Below, piece after piece: positions 33,018-44,414 of a stretch of DNA of 64,000 nucleotides. Numbering within the stretch: position 1 is the stretch's first letter; the number at the start of each line of letters is the position of its first letter. Under the pieces are notes generated by a model. It had not been told where the DNA came from, made no database searches, and saw only the letters and a list, made by a program, of their open reading frames with translations. Source of the DNA: Cornus controversa (Eukaryota; Streptophyta; Magnoliopsida; Cornales; Cornaceae); assembly GCA_026545225.1 (NCBI GenBank), contig CM048848.1, forward strand, positions 49,253,806-49,317,805, in the 5' to 3' direction. The translations under genes and the position numbers were made by a program.

Positions 33018-34452
33018 TGATTCGTGTGTGAGTGTGACTCAAAAAGTATATCAATTAAAAATTACCACACTTCGCAATAGAACGAATTCCTTGCAGAATA
33101 GGGCTATCGAAAGGAAGGGGTGTCGAACCTCAAGGACTGTGGTCTGATTGAGTTGAATTGTTAGGACTAATTTTAATTAAATTTAAAAGAAATAAATTCT
33201 GATTTTTAATTCTAAATTAACTAATGAAGCAATTGAACAAAAGCAAGAAAAACTAAGGAGTGTAGAGAATATAAGATAAGTCTAGGGTAATTGATTTCAC
33301 CACTAACTTCACAATCAATGGTCAATTGAACTAACTATGGGACATCATATCATGCATAAGTGGTGTCGGTGGCTACAAGCTCACCTCCATCCGTCAAGAA
33401 GATAACATATAATTAAGGCTAAGTCATGGACTATCTTCGATTGGCATGGGCCATCTGCCTAACTACTCTAATCTAGGGTGCAGTATGGTTCATCTTCTCT
33501 AGGCATAATCCATCAAAGCTTTTAATGATATATTCAATGAAAACCATTGTGTAATAATCACTCTCATGATCACAGAAAATAAGAGGGATGAGTTCAATAA
33601 CAACAATCAAATATCTAAGACAAGATAAGAAATCATTGAAACTGAATTTATAAGCCTTTTATTGCTCAATTCTATAATAAGAATCCTCTAAATTACACAA
33701 TCTATGAATGAATATAAAAATCCCCAATAATTAGAACAATCAAACTAGTGATGTTTAGTTAGGGCTCCATCAAAACCCTGGTGGCTGAACTAGCCGCTCA
33801 TGATACGCCTTGTTCTCCAATGATTCTCTATTCCAAAAGCTCTTCAAAGCTGCTGCCAAGCCTCCTCAATACAGCCCTAATTTCTCACTTTAAATAGCCA
33901 AGAGAATACATCAAAGTCCTAATCCAATTAGGAATAAATTAGGGTTTCCCGCAGCACTAATCAGGTGGGTCTTTCCTGCTGACTTCGGCCCAACTTTTGA
34001 CCCAGTAGAAGTTCGATTTACGGAATTTTCGTGAAATACAAAAGTGTGCAGAATCAAATTTCGTTCAACCCTACTCGAGAATTATGTCAATTTGAGGCTC
34101 GAAAATAAGACTTCTGGTCCGTTTTCCAAAACGGGATTAAGACTGTATTATGCGCAGATTTGGGCTTCAGGCCCGAAACCTTCTTAAGCAGTTGTAATTC
34201 TCTTGTACCTCTTTCTTGGGCTGATTTGAGTTAAAATATGGAGTTCAATGGATCCCTTTGATGTAGGCTTCATCCAACCATCTTGCATGTCATCTTTAAA
34301 AGCCCAAAATCACGATTTTAACTGAAATAATCATTAAGGCCCTGAAAATACAGAAAACACTAAAACGAAGTAAAATCACAAAATAATCTATCACTAAGAG
34401 AATAAAATACATAAGTTAAGAGGCTAGAATGCGTAACATTCAACGCCTATCA
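33018..34452 (-). repeat. 3' LTR of element A
   Basis: TGATAGGCGTTGAATG (34452, minus) to CACACGAATCA (33018). The 1435-bp length equals the 5' LTR exactly, and both carry the GAAAGGAAGGGGTGTCGAA variant not seen in B. Confidence 0.93.
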
Positions 34453-36469
34453 CACCCCCAAACTTACATATTGCTAGTCCCTTAGCAATAGAATAAAACA
34501 AAACTAAAACAAAGAAACTACTAAACACTAACTAAACTACCCAACTCCACTTTCGTGGGAGAAACGATTGCATTTAGCATATGCAACAAGCCTTTAAACC
34601 CCTAGGTTCCCCCTAGTGGACGAGTATAGTCTCGTGAGGGTTTCCAGAAATGTTACCCACAAACATTCAAAATTCTGTTTCAACATTAATTCAAGAAGAA
34701 GATTACAATACATAGTTACAAACTTGCATTCAAGAATAATTTTAAATTTCTAAATTCCATCATTCAAATCAATGGTCCCCACACATAATTCACATCAACA
34801 TATCTCAAAATAACCAACTCTAGCTCCCTCGTGTAAAGTGAACTAGCAGTCATCTCATGTAGCACAACCCAGCTCTGAATATATTAAGACACATACCCTT
34901 TCAACTCACTAGCTCCCCTTATTGAACTCATACTTCCCAACATGCATACATGACTTTTTCATTTTTTTTTTTCATCATTCTTTTTTTTCATTGCTTTATT
35001 GGTTGTGCAATGTCTTGATCTATTAAGCTTTCTGAAAGATCCATGTAGCAAGCTTTCAGTCAGTGGCTCCCAAACCAGATGGCTTTAGGGCACTAGGCTT
35101 TAAGATACCCCGAAGACCTAATTACTCGAATCAGTCAGGCTACAAATCAAGACAACCAATGCTCATCTTTTCTCACCCTTTCACTTTTGACGCGAACACT
35201 CCGTGCTTCCTGAGGCATAGAGGCCCGGTTACTCATGAAAAGGATCAAATTGATTTGCTTATTCATCACTTTTTTCTTTTCTTTTTTTCTTTTTTTTTTT
35301 TCTTTTTCATTGAAGTCAAGTATAACACATCATCGGTACTCATTCTCAAGAGATACTAATTAATATCAAGCATATGTAACTTAATAACTCAAAACCAAAG
35401 TTTATACCCCATAAGATTATGCTAGTGTGTCTGTGCATGTAAGGCAACTACAATTAATCACTCCAAAACATGTTATTGCAAACCATGATTAAAACCACTT
35501 AATTTAAATCATAGTTTTCAAAATTTTCAAGCATACTCAAAAATTGCAAGTTAAGCACCTACATAAGGTACTAATCCCTTGAATGATGTCAAAACATTCT
35601 ATCTAAAAATACAACAAAAATAAAAATAAAAAACAAACTAAGAAAATAAAATAAAATAAAATCCTAATACAAAAAGAATTTCACACAAATTTCCCCCCAT
35701 ATTGCAATAAAACACACAAATAGGCATCGCCTCACCCCCAAACTTAAACTGTACATTGTCCTCAATGTACTACCAATCGAAGCATAGAGAAAGGTAAGAA
35801 CGATATTACCAGGATCATGGAGAAGTGGACAGAAAATAGAGCAAACCAATAGCATGAAGGCAATGCAAGCACACCCCCAAACTTGGATGTTTCAACCTGT
35901 CAAAACAAACCACTATACCCCAAAGACCAAGTGAAATAGTATGGGTGAAAATAAAAATGAAATAAATTTTTTTTTTTTTTTTTTTTTTAACTGAAGAAAG
36001 AAAGAAAGAAAACAATATGAAAAATAAAATAAAGAAGAAAAAAAAATGAAATTAAAAATACAAAAGATAGTTACCTCCGAAAAATCAAGGAGAAGGTGGT
36101 GTCGGAGAATCTGGGTCAACCGAGTAGTCCACAATCAATGCGCAATGTCCTCCCCCAAACTTGTACTTTAAAACCCCTCAAAGAAATCCAACCAATTTTG
36201 CAAAAATAAACCACACCTCTTTTGAAGAAGAAACTTGAGAAAGTTGGAGCTTCAATGAGAATTTGATATAAACAAGTTGGATTTAATGTTGATGATGATG
36301 AATGATGATGATCAAGTAGGTGTATGGAAATAAAATTGGAAGATTTTAGAGTATATATTGATGTTGGACAAGCACAACGAGGCACCAAGACTTTAAAATT
36401 TCGAGTGGGAGCAATGAGGGCATGAAGGAGGGTCTCAAAATAGCAAAAGAGGTCAGATTTGGCCTTCAG
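34453..36469 (-). other. 3' UTR and ORF3 stub of element A
   Basis: The polypurine tract GTTTGGGGGTG (34453-34463, minus sense) is followed by the untranslated region shared with B and C. Near 36090-36120 the minus strand still encodes DSPTPPSP, equivalent to the PDAQSPPHP end of ORF3. The remainder of ORF3 is deleted. Homopolymer runs occur near 35280-35310 and 35960-35990. Confidence 0.75.
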
Positions 36470-36680
36470 GGGCTGGGGCGATCGATCCCCCATGGGCTGG
36501 GCGATCGATCGCCCAGCTGGTTGGCAGCCCATGTAGAGAAAAAATGGGGGCGATCGATCCCCCTTCAAAGGGGCGATCGATCCCCCCTGCTGGAGCTCCT
36601 TTGGCGTCTATCTCCCAAGGTCGACCGGGAAGAGTATTTTTGGAGGGTCTATCGCCCAAGGTCGACCGGGACCTCTCTTT
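36470..36680 (-). promoter_or_regulatory. Palindrome-pair spacer of element A
   Basis: There are four palindromes: 36475-36491, the perfect 18-mer TGGGCGATCGATCGCCCA at 36498-36515, 36546-36563 and 36570-36587. CGATCG cores start at 36479, 36502, 36551 and 36574 (spacing 23, 49, 23). GGTCGACC is at 36619-36626 and 36660-36667. The block is retained although pol and ORF3 on both sides were deleted. Confidence 0.7.
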
Positions 36681-36947
36681 TTCACCCATTTTTAGTCCAA
36701 ATACCTCGGTACACCTCTTGACATGCCCCGGAAGCAACTTATACATCAAAAACTCAAAGAAAACACATTAAAACACACCTAATAATGGAAGAAAAATAAA
36801 GAAAAACATAAACTAAAAATAATAAAATAAAATAATATAAAAAAAACAAAAAAACAAAAGAAAACTAAAGAAATTAAAGGATAGAAATACATACAAATCC
36901 TACAATTTAACGTCCGTAGGAGACGGTCATCGACTTCAATTGAAAGT

Positions 36948-38786
36948 TCACCCAATGCCACATCTCTTGAGGAGATTTAATTTCGTCCCTCCTATATGAT
37001 CCTCACCTTCTTGTGTTGAACTCAAAGTGATCGGAATGGTCTCATTGGCTTCAAAAAACACATCTCTCTGTCTTGACGGAAGATGTTTCAATTTTACCCA
37101 TGGAGGAGACTCTAATGATGGCATCGGAGGAGTGCTAGAAAGAATAGGCAATGGCTCAATCGGAATCCTCCAAGGTGGAGTATTTTTCATGGCCACTACA
37201 CCAAGTAAATCATTCACCCCCTCAATGGACTTCTCAACATCATGTGATAGAGCAACCGGATGAACTTCTTCAATATAATCATCAAAACCTTTCATGAAGA
37301 AACATTCACTCTCATCTAGAGGATGTTGAATGGCATTAAAATTATTCAATTTCACCTTAGGCTCATGAAAAATTTCAAAATTAGGAGCCTTTGTCACCTC
37401 TTCTTCATCAAGCTTCTTCTCCCCTACCTTGTTGTCACTTATTTCTCCACTTCTAAGAGTGGTGATGGCTTGAAATTGTTCATGATGTGGGTTGCTTGAA
37501 GAAGAAATATTGTCAAGGACATGAACCCCTCTTGGGTTGGCAACTGGTTGAGTTGGTAGTTTCCCCTCTTCTCTTCTACTCACGGCATTGACAAGTTATC
37601 CAAACTGAGATTCCAGTTTGGCAATCGACTGAGAGTGAGAGAGAACTAGGTGAGAAGTGAATTGAAGTGTTGCTGCAGTGGCTTGCACTATCTCTACAAT
37701 AGAGTCAAGCTTCTCAAGTTTTGCTAGGACAATTGTCATCTTGTCCTCAATGGCTGAATACCTCTGTGCCATAGGAACTTGTTCTTGATATAATTGTGAA
37801 GGCACATAGTTCTGAGGTTGAAAAGTGGGCTGAATTGCTGCCCCTTGCTCTTGTGGAAGATCGACAAACTGCCCAAGTGAAGGACAATTATTCACATGGT
37901 GCATAGGACTCGAGCAAAAATCACATGGCTCAAAAATAGAAGGATATGAAGATTGATTAGGCACTTGACCAACCGCCATAAGTTGCACCACTCTCTGTGA
38001 CACAGCATCCACAATGGTAGACATAGCATCTGCAGAACCAATATTAAAAATATCATCTGTCTTCCTTGAATGGGTTGATCTGCTTGAATGAGATGAAGAC
38101 ACATGTTGTAAAGAATTATCACTGAGGTTCTCGAACAAAGTCCAAGCTTCCTCTTCACTTTTTAACATAAAAGTGCCCCCACATGATGCATCCACCATCT
38201 GTCTGTTACTTTCTGTCAGCCCCTCATAGAAACACTGCACTAATTGCCACTTTGGAACTTGATGATGAGGACACTTCCTAAGAAGGTCCTTGAATCTCTC
38301 CCATGCCTTAAAAAATTGTTCTCCCTCAAATTGAGAGAAACCAGTGATAGCTCGTCTGAATTGATTGGTCCTCCCTATCGGAAAATATTTCTTCAAAAAC
38401 TCATTTTGCAGTTGAGTCCATGTAGTGATAGAACTCGCTGATAGAGATCTAAACCAATACTTGGCCTTTTCTTTTAGAGAGAATGGAAAGAGTCGCATCC
38501 GAAAAGCATCTTCTGAGAAGTTATGAATTTTTGTTAATGAGCAAACTTCTATAAATTCATCCAAGTGCTTGTACGGATCCTCATGAGTCAACCCAAAGTA
38601 GGATGGTAACATCTGAATGATACTGGGCTTGATCTCATAGTTCTGTGCAGTGACATTAGGCAATTGAAAATCAGCTGGTGGATTATAAGTCTCTGGGACA
38701 TAGTAGTCTCTGATCAATCTCGCTTTTTCCACAACAGCATTAGGCACAATATTGGTGTCCTCATTATTACCACGCACACCATCCAT
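36948..38786 (-). pseudogene. gag: Athila-type gag of element A, one internal stop
   Basis: The frame runs from MDGVRGNNEDTN (38786) to a stop at 37596-37598 (TAA after LESQFG), then on in the same frame to 36948. Capsid-like motifs are YYVPETYNPPADFQLPNVTA, QMLPSYFGLTHEDPYKHLDE, FPFSLKEKAKYWFRSL, FLKKYFPIGRTNQFRRAITG and KEEEAW-type LKSEEEAW. The zinc knuckle is CDFCSSPMHHVNNC. The first ~40 residues present in element B (MQGRRSVADPL) are missing. After the stop the sequence fuses to post-protease and RT-leader residues (FFMKGFDDYIEEVHPVAL, TPPWRIPIEPLP), so the C-terminus is a deletion scar. It could yield a 396-residue gag with the knuckle. Confidence 0.85.
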
Positions 38787-39069
38787 GATATCAATATTCT
38801 CTTCCTCTTGCTCAATGGTATGGTGATTGAAGTACCGAAAAAGAAAAAAAATAAAAATAAAAATAAATTAGATTAGTAACAAAAATAAAATTTCTAAACA
38901 AAAAATAAAATAAAATAAAACTAATTAGTACTACAAAAGAAAAATAAATAAATAAAAAGAAAAAAAAATAATCAAATAAAAAATAAATAAATAAATAAAT
39001 AAATAAAAATTCCTAAACTAAAAATCCAATTAGAACTAATTCTAAAAATCCAAACAATCAAATAGACAG

Positions 39070-39088
39070 TCCCCGACAACGGCGCCAA
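39070..39088 (-). promoter_or_regulatory. Primer-binding site of element A
   Basis: Minus strand TTGGCGCCGTTGTCGGGGA lies four bases after the LTR end and is complementary to plant tRNA-Asp, the usual primer of Athila-type elements. Confidence 0.9.
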
Positions 39089-39092
39089 AAAT

Positions 39093-40527
39093 TGATTCGT
39101 GTGTGAGTGTGACTCAAAAAGTATATCAATTAAAAATTACCACACTTCGCAATAGAACGAATTCCTTCCAGAATAGGGCTATCGAAAGGAAGGGGTGTCG
39201 AACCTCAAGGACTGTGGTCTGATTGAGTTGAATTGTTAGGACTAATTCTAATTAAATTTAAAAGAAATAAATTCTGATTTTTAATTCTAAATTAACTAAT
39301 GAAGCAATTGAACAAAAGCAAGAAAAACTAAGGAGTGTAGAGAATATAAGATAAGTCTAGGGTAATTGATTTCACCACTAACTTCACAATCAATGGTCAA
39401 TTGAACTAACTATGGGACATCATATCATGCATAAGTGGTGTCGGTGGCTACAAGCTCACCTCCATCCGTCAAGAAGATAACATATAATTAAGGCTAAGTC
39501 ATGGACTATCTTCGATTGGCATGGGCCATCTGCCTAACTACTCTAATCTAGGGTGCAGTATGGTTCATCTTCTCTAGGCATAATCCATCAAAGCTTTTAA
39601 TGATATATTCAATGAAAACCATTGTGTAATAATCACTCTCATGATCACAGAAAATAATAGGGATGAGTTCAATAACAACAATCAAATATCTAAGACAAGA
39701 TAAGAAATCATTGAAACTGAATTTATAAGCCTTTTATTGCTCAATTCTATAATAAGAATCCTCTAAATTACACAATCTATGAATGAATATAAAAATCCCC
39801 AATAATTAGAACAATCAAACCAGTGATGTTTAGTTAGGGCTCCATCAAAACCCTGGTGGCTGAACTAGCCGCTCATGATACGCCTTGTTCTCCAATGATT
39901 CTCTATTCCAAAAGCTCTTCAAAGCTGCTGCCAAGCCTCCTCAATACAGCCCTAATTTCTCACTTTAAATAGCCAAGAGAATACATCAAAGTCCTAATCC
40001 AATTAGGAATAAATTAGGGTTTCCCGCAGCACTAATCAGGTGGGTCTTTCCTGCTGACTTCGGCCCAACTTTTGACCCAGTAGAAGTTCGATTTATGGAA
40101 TTTTTGTGAAATACAAAAGTGTGCAGAATCAAATTTCGTTCAACCCCACTCGAGAATTATGTCAATTTGAGGCTCGAAAATAAGACTTCTGGTCCGTTTT
40201 CCAAAACGGGATTAAGACTGTATTATGCGCAGATTTGGGCTTCAGGCCCGAAACCTTCTTAAGCAGTTGTAATTCTCTTGGACCTCTTTCTTGGGCTGAT
40301 TTGAGTTAAAATATGGAGTTCAATGGATCCCTTTGATGTAGGCTTCATCCAACCATCTTGCATGTCATCTTTAAAAGCCCAAAATCACGGTTTTAACTGA
40401 AATAATCATTAAGGCCCTGAAAATACAGAAAACACTAAAACGAAGTAAAATCACAAAATAATCTATCACTAAGAGAATAAAATACATAAGTTAAGAGGCT
40501 AGAATGCGTAACATTCAACGCCTATCA
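39093..40527 (-). repeat. 5' LTR of element A
   Basis: 1435 bp, the partner of 33018-34452. Differences noticed include G/C near 39168, G/T in the AATAATAGGG region near 39658, and changes near 39822, 40096 and 40148. A TATA-like motif occurs in the middle third, as in other family members. Confidence 0.93.
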
Positions 40528-41829
40528 GCACACATCCTTCCACACAATGTTTCAACCTTTGGCCATTAACCTTTATCAAAGTATTATCTCGAAAGCTTCG
40601 AATTTCCACGACACCATGAGAAAAAACCGAAATCACTTGGAATGGTCCATCCCACCTTGAACGCAATTTTTCGGGAAACAATCGAAGCTTGGAATTGAAG
40701 AGCCATACTTTATCACCTGGAGAGAAGGACTTTCGTGAGATATGTCGATCATGAAATGTTTTCGTCCTCTCTTTGTAAATTCGTGAACTTTCATAAGCAT
40801 CACGTCTAAACTCTTCTAATTCATTCAATTGCAACCTCCTTTCTTCCCCAGCTCTTTTTGCATCGAAATTGAATTTTCGAATTGCCCAAAGTGCCTTGTG
40901 CTCAATCTCTACTGGAAGATGACATGCTTTCCCATACACCAACCGATATGGTGACATACCGATAGGGGTCTTATAAGCAGTCCGATACGCCCATAGTGCT
41001 TCGCTCAGTCGCAATGACCAATCTCTTCTATCCGGTCTCACTGTCTTCTCGAGAACATGCTTAATTTCTCGATTGGACAGCTCTACTTGCCCACTTGTCT
41101 GAGGATGGTAAGGCGTCGCCACCTTATGTGTCACTGAATATTTAGCAAGCAAACCTCTCAAGAATTTATTGCAAAAGTGAGTACCACCATCACTGATCAA
41201 GGCTCGAGGAATTCCAAATCGACTCAGAATATTCTCATGCATGAATTTGATTACCACCTTGTGATCATTGGTTCAAGTTGCAATGGCCTCCACCCACTTG
41301 GAGACATAATCCACTCCAACCAGAATATATTCGAAGCCAAAAGAAGGTGGAAAGGGTCCCATAAAATCAATTCCCCAAACATCAAAAATCTCCACCACCA
41401 GAATGGGGCTCATTGGCATCATATCACGCCTCGACATTGAACCCAATCTTTGACATCGATCACAAGTCTTACAGAAAACATATGCATCGTGAAACAGAGA
41501 AGGCCAAAAGAATCCACATTGAAGTACCTTTGCTGCTATCTTTCTTGCACTGAAGTGGCCTCCACATGCCAATGAATGGCAGAACTTGAGAATATCTTGA
41601 AACTCATGGTCTGGGACACATCGCCGAATAATCTAATCTGGACAATATTTAAATAACTCTGGATCCTCCCAAAAGTAATGATGAACTTTAGAGAAGAATC
41701 GATCACGTTCTCGCTTGGTCCAGTCTCTTGGCACTTTTCCCGTGGCTAAATAGTTCATAATATCTGCATACCATGGTGTGGAGTTGTCGGACACTCCAAA
41801 CAATAGCTCCCTCTGAAGTGTTTTGGAAA
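40528..41829 (-). pseudogene. pol: Integrase of element B (RT-RNase H deleted upstream)
   Basis: The minus strand reads STPWYADIMNYLATGKVP (RNase H-integrase spacer), the zinc-binding region with H and C ligands ([31 protein letters not shown]), then the catalytic core. Core residues are Asp in VWGIDFMGP, Asp in [10 protein letters not shown] and Glu in [11 protein letters not shown], the DDE triad. The C-terminal part has [19 protein letters not shown], a GPY/F-like region with [17 protein letters not shown], and [12 protein letters not shown]. Stops are TAG at 41633-41635 and TGA at 41273-41275, both single transitions from CAG and CGA. The last ~25 codons lie beyond element A at 32940-33012. 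It would insert cDNA into the host genome if repaired by neither stop, but it is inactive as it stands. Confidence 0.88.
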
Positions 41830-44269
41830 GTGTAGTGCATACAGAAGTTATCACCATGGTAGAAATTTGATCTTCAAACACCTTCTTCTCCTTCTGTTTT
41901 TCTTGCACCCTTATTTCATCTGTAGATTCAATCACATCTTCAGAGTCCATGAAGAAAACATCAGTCTGATCTGGAGGATTCTCAATAGCATTGAAAATAT
42001 TAAGTTTAACCTTCATGTTGCCAAAGGAAATATCCATGATCCCCGACCTACAATTTATGCAAGCATCAGCAGTAGCTAAGAAAGGTCAACCAAGGATCAC
42101 AGGAATGTGCCTCTTCGGATTGTGAACCAGCTCAGTGTCAAGTACAATGAAATCAACAGGAAAGTAGAACTTGTCCACTTTAATGAGCACATCTTCTATG
42201 ATTCCTCGGGGTTGCTTTGTTGATCTGTCTGCAAATTGTAATACCACCGAGGTAGGCTTCAATTCTCCCAAGCCCAATTGTAAGTAAACTGAATAAGGTA
42301 GCAAATTCACACTTGCACCCAAATCAAGAAGAGCTTTATCCACATGGTGCTCCCCAATAATGCATGAGATAGTTGGAGCACCAGGATTTTTGTACTTGGG
42401 AGGAGTACACTGCTGAATTATTGAACTTACTTGTTGTGGCAGCATTACTTTCTTTGGCACATGGCTTTTAGAACGTCTTTTCTGAGTGCACAAGTCATTC
42501 AAAAATTTTGCATAAGGAGAAATTTGCTTGATGGCATCAAGGAGTGGCAAATTAATCTTCACTTGGCAAAATACCTCCATCATGTCATGCAGCTTGTCCC
42601 CTTGCTTCCCCAATTTAGATGCTTCAAGAAAACGTTGTGGAAAATGAGCCTTGGGCTCATAAGGAATTTCAGCACTTGGACTTGTGGTCACTTTTTCTTC
42701 TTCTTTCTTTTCACCCACCTTATTGTCAATTATTTTCCCACTTCTCAAAGTGGTAATGGCTTGAACTTGCTCATGGTGTGGGTTGCTTGTGGAAGCTTGC
42801 ATCCCTCTTGGATTAGCAATTGGTTGACTAGGGAGCTTCCCTTCTTCTCTTCTACTCAATGAAGTAGCAAGCTGTCCAAACTGAGATTCCAGTTTGGCAA
42901 TAGATTGAGAATGTGAGTGCACTAGCTGAACTGTAGATTGTACTGTTGCTGCAGTAGCTCGCACTGTCTCTATGAGAGAATCAAGCTTGTCAAATTTAGA
43001 CAAGGTAAGAGTCAGCTTGTCTTCAATAGCAGAAATTCTTTGGGTCATAGGACTTTGTGTTTGATATTGCTGTTGAGGCACAAAAGTCCTAGGTTGATAT
43101 GATGGTTGCATTGCTGCCCCTTGGTTACTGTAAGAAAAACCAGGATGATTCCTCCATGTGGGATTGTAAGTATTACCTCGTGGAGGGTTCATTGGTCCAG
43201 TGAAAGCAGCTTGAACTTGCTCATGTTGAATATCAGAAAATTGCCCTATTGAAGGACAATTGCTCACGTTATGCATAGGACTAGAGCAAAATTCACAAGG
43301 GCCTAGCAATGTAGAATTTGAAGTAGAAGGAGTTTGATTGGCAGCCATAATTGCTGCTACCTTCTGTGCAATTAAATCAATATCAGTTGGCATAGCTTTT
43401 GAAGCACCAACCTCAAAAATCTCATCAGTCTTCCTGGTAGTGGCAGGTCTGCTAGAACGAGTAGAGGACACATGTTGTAGAGAGTTGTCACTAAGATTTT
43501 CAAATAAGGTTCATGCCTCTTCTTCACTCTTCAACATAAAAGTACCTCCACATGACGCATCAACCATCTGTCTGTTGGCTTCTGTGAGCCCTTCATGAAA
43601 ACTCTGCACTAGTTGCCACTTAGGAACTTGATGATGGGGACACTTCCTAAGAAGGTCCTTGAATCTTTCCCATGTCTCATAAAATTGTTCCCCCTCATGT
43701 TGGGAGAAACCAGTGATAGCACGTCTGAACTGATTGGTCTTCCCTATCGGAAAATACTTCTTGAGAAACTCATGTTGCATCTGAGTCCAAGTCGTGATAG
43801 AACCAGCCGGTAGAGAGTTGAACCAATACTTTGCTTTGTCTTTCAGAGAGAATGGAAAAAGTCTCATTCTGAAAGCATCTTCAGAGAAGTTGTGAATTTT
43901 TGTAGTTGAGCACACTTCAATGAAGTCATCCAGATGCTTGTAAGGGTCTTCTTGAGTCAGCCCAAAATAAGATGGTAGCATCTGAATAATGTTGGACTTG
44001 ATCTCATAATTCTGTGCCGTGACATTGGGCAGTTGAAAACCTGCTGGCGAGGTATATGTCTCAGGAACATAGTAGTCCCTAAGCAATCTAGCTTTTTCTC
44101 CATCAGCATTAGGAACAAGGTTGTTATTCCTCTCTTCTGCCATGTCTTCAATTAATTCTTCCTCTTGCACAATGGTGTCAACAGGGATGTTCCTCTGTTG
44201 TCTAAGAGTACGTTCAAGCTCAGGATCAAGAGGTATCAAAGGATCAGCCACAGAACGACGACCTTGCAT
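41830..44269 (-). pseudogene. gag: Gag-protease of element B
   Basis: The start is at 44269 (MQGRRSVADPLIPLDPELER). The capsid is collinear with element A, the zinc knuckle is CEFCSSPMHNVSNC, then a linker, a basic region (QKRRSKSHVPKKVMLPQQVS) and an aspartic protease with DLGASVNLLPYSVY and the C-terminal HIPVILG.PFLATADACIN. Stops are TGA at 43511-43513 (from TGG) and TGA at 42086-42088 (from CGA, in LGRPF). The frame otherwise stays open for about 800 codons. After the post-protease acidic segment (QTDVFFMDSEDVIESTDE) the reading frame passes into the integrase spacer, so RT and RNase H were removed by deletion near 41800-41850. Confidence 0.87.
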
Positions 44270-44391
44270 ATATTTACCGAAAACACCTGAAAAGAAAACA
44301 AAAACAAAATTAAAAATAAAATATAAAAATTTCCTAAACTAAAAATCCAATTAAAACTAATTCTGTAAAATCCAATCAATCAAATAGATAA

Positions 44392-44410
44392 TCCCCGGCA
44401 ACGGCGCCAA
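44392..44410 (-). promoter_or_regulatory. Primer-binding site of element B
   Basis: Minus strand TTGGCGCCGTTGCCGGGGA, a full match to the tRNA-Asp type site, four bases after the LTR. Confidence 0.92.
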
Positions 44411-44414
44411 AAAT

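Larger units (their letters stand above)
33018..40527 (-). mobile_element. Element A: gag-only Athila-like derivative inserted in element B
   Basis: It is bounded by two LTRs of 1435 bp each (33018-34452 and 39093-40527) and a perfect 5-bp duplication GCACA (33013-33017, 40528-40532). The internal 4640 bp holds the primer-binding site, a gag ORF with one stop, the palindrome spacer and the 3' UTR. The gag frame runs directly from EIFHEPK to VKLNNFNAIQH, skipping protease, and then from the RT leader (LKHLPSRQRDVFF) to the spacer, skipping RT, RNase H and integrase. ORF3 is reduced to its last codons. By eye the LTRs differ at about nine positions, so the insertion is fairly young although the element is non-autonomous. 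Confidence 0.92.
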
